Shown here: positions 5,871 through 6,956 of the stretch, one piece after another
How positions within the stretch are numbered: position 1 is the stretch's first letter
Layout of the letters: the number at the start of each line of letters is the position of its first letter
Source: Firmicutes bacterium UBA3930
GTDB lineage: Bacteria > Bacillota > Clostridia > Caldicoprobacterales > Caldicoprobacteraceae
Reading direction: 5' to 3'
Length of the DNA stretch: 6,956 bases
NCBI GenBank assembly: GCA_002385885.1
Contig: DGEI01000036.1
Coordinates: forward strand, 1-6,956
Program-made: the position numbers and the translations under genes
The notes under the pieces: generated by a model
The model's database searches: none
The model's input: only the letters and a program-made list of their open reading frames with translations
What the model was told of the DNA's origin: nothing

Positions 5871-6956
5871 GCCAGCACCTTCCTTTTCTATTAAAAGTTC
5901 ATAATTTTCTAAAAAGTTTAGAACATTCGAGAATGCCATGGGCTGACCGTTCATGATCTTCCTGAAGCAAAACGGTTCCAGCACATGGAGGATGCTTTGT
6001 TTCATAAGGATTTTCCTGCAGATTTCTTCCCTTACCAGGGCAGGATTCTTATCCTCGCTATCCCAGATGGAACTGAAGAAAACACCGGGGTCGATGTCGT
6101 TTTCTTTCATGTATTTAAGAAGCCTGAAGAAATAGCAGATGTCCTGGTAAATGGTTAAGTCTTTTGTTATAAAAGTTTTGCTGCCTATTTCAGCATAAAG
6201 CAGGAAGAACATTACGGGTGCGAAAGCTATCTTCCGGAAGAATTCATCGAAATCCTCATCCCCAAGCCAACTTTTCACGGCATCACTCGTTTCATCTTTA
6301 ACTTGTTCCTTGGTAAGTATAAAAAACTTGTCGTACAAGAAAGCCCACAGCAGTTCAAATGGTTTTGCAGCATGCCGCACGAGGCTGTCGCTTTCAAGTC
6401 CGATGTTGCAGTAATATATTTCATCGCCGTGCCTTCTCAGTGGAGAATCAGCACCCACTTCTGTCTGAAGATCGATCAGTGTAGGGAGTGACGGTGAATA
6501 TGCCTGGATGATCAGTATATCATTGGTGCCAGCCTTTTTATAGCCTGCAGTGTGTAGTGCGAACTTTGACAGGAACTCGCATTCCCAGCATATCACGTCC
6601 GGCATCTTTCCATCGGAGTTGAAAGACTTTGTTGCGGTGTTGCTGGCAAACAGCAGGTACGAAGGCTGGCTTACTTCACTGCAATTGCTGCTTTCGTTCC
6701 CGCAAACGCAGCATACTTGTTTCTTTCGCCTCGGATTGCTTTCTGGCAATATGTCAAGTTGCGGGTGACATGTCGGTAAATCATAGAGTACGAATTCCTT
6801 CTTGCCCCATAGGCTTTTTCCCGTCTTTTTAAGGAAAGCCTGCACCTGCTTTTTTTCATTTTCGGTCAGTTCTTTGAATGTGATACCGTTCGCCTTCCAG
6901 CTGCTTCCTTTCACGAAGAGAGCTGCAATTGAGTTGGGTAAAGCGTTGGGTGGTTT
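5526..6956 (-). CDS. cas8b1: Type I-B Cascade large subunit Cas8b1/Cst1 (5' end not in window)
   Basis: Large subunit of the type I-B Cascade complex, which in this family helps recognise the PAM and recruit Cas3. Counting from the GTG at 6914, two CXXC pairs are visible (C68-C71 and C109-C112). These are the hallmark of the Cst1 'CXXC-CXXC' family and probably a zinc-binding site. The C-terminal third contains LRKSRTSTDFLNQIN and FRYGI, which resemble the small-subunit-like domain of Cas8b. The GTG at 6914 has no ribosome binding site, and the frame stays open through 14 more codons to the window edge (including PNSIAALF). I therefore infer that the true start lies outside and give the gene as partial; the alternative is a 462-aa protein starting at 6914. 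The stop TGA overlaps the cas7 ATG by 4 bases. Family assignment rests on the CXXC pairs and the cas neighbourhood and is fairly sure. Confidence 0.9.
   Translation of the reverse strand, partial: KPPNALPNSIAALFVKGSSWKANGITFKELTENEKKQVQAFLKKTGKSLWGKKEFVLYDLPTCHPQLDILPESNPRRKKQVCCVCGNESSNCSEVSQPSYLLFASNTATKSFNSDGKMPDVICWECEFLSKFALHTAGYKKAGTNDILIIQAYSPSLPTLIDLQTEVGADSPLRRHGDEIYYCNIGLESDSLVRHAAKPFELLWAFLYDKFFILTKEQVKDETSDAVKSWLGDEDFDEFFRKIAFAPVMFFLLYAEIGSKTFITKDLTIYQDICYFFRLLKYMKENDIDPGVFFSSIWDSEDKNPALVREEICRKILMKQSILHVLEPFCFRKIMNGQPMAFSNVLNFLENYELLIEKEGAGMNKEQVETAVNLGKQIALSVLPEDRKDKNKLDAAVKKIKGDLFVLRKSRTSTDFLNQINNIMFRYGIPVSGKLLDGILEEVKFEDFRAYCVMGALQVINAANSSLNNNSKEDQQ
5537..5544 (-). promoter_or_regulatory. 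Strong ribosome binding site of cas7
   Basis: AAAGGAGG on the minus strand, 7 bases before the cas7 ATG and inside the end of cas8. It is the strongest Shine-Dalgarno match seen in the operon, which fits the high copy number of Cas7 in Cascade. Confidence 0.7.
5878..5887 (-). promoter_or_regulatory. Internal Shine-Dalgarno sequence for Cas11b
   Basis: On the minus strand this reads AAAAGGAAGG and ends 7 bases before the in-frame ATG at 5870, well inside the cas8 coding sequence. Strength and spacing match a real ribosome binding site and decide the proposed internal start. Confidence 0.6.

Overview
All recognisable genes lie on the minus strand and form a type I-B CRISPR-Cas operon of the Tneap/Cst kind, read from the right edge of the window to the left. 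The order of transcription is cas8b1/cst1 (open to the right edge), cas7/cst2, cas5, cas3, a cas4 remnant, a cas1 remnant and cas2, followed by what looks like a CRISPR leader. Strong AGGAGG-type ribosome binding sites, moderate-to-low GC and this cas subtype suggest an anaerobic, clostridium-like member of the Bacillota. That assignment is an inference and is not secure.

Right part (about 6956 to 1560): the interference module looks intact. Cas8, Cas7 and Cas5 are the protein subunits of the Cascade surveillance complex, and Cas3 carries both an HD nuclease and an SF2 helicase. The genes are coupled by stop/start overlaps or very short gaps. Inside the 3' third of cas8 there is a strong Shine-Dalgarno sequence and an ATG that would give a 114-aa C-terminal protein. 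This fits the internally translated small subunit Cas11b known from type I-B systems. No cas6 is in the window; it may lie beyond the right edge.

Middle part (1519 to 463): the adaptation module is broken. The cas4 frame follows the family up to its GEVK motif at about 1275 and then changes, within a few bases, into the inside of cas1 in another reading frame. The C-terminal half of Cas4, with its iron-sulfur cysteines, and roughly the first 60 residues of Cas1 are missing. The simplest explanation is one internal deletion of about 0.4-0.5 kb, estimated from usual family lengths. It would be expected to impair spacer acquisition while leaving interference functional.

Left part (439 to 1): an apparently intact cas2 is followed by about 170 bases without a gene. 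These hold a 12-bp-stem inverted repeat and, 60 bases further on, a sigma-A-like promoter pointing out of the left edge. This is the layout of a CRISPR leader, with the array expected just outside the window. No repeat-spacer array is present inside it. The plus strand shows no convincing gene.
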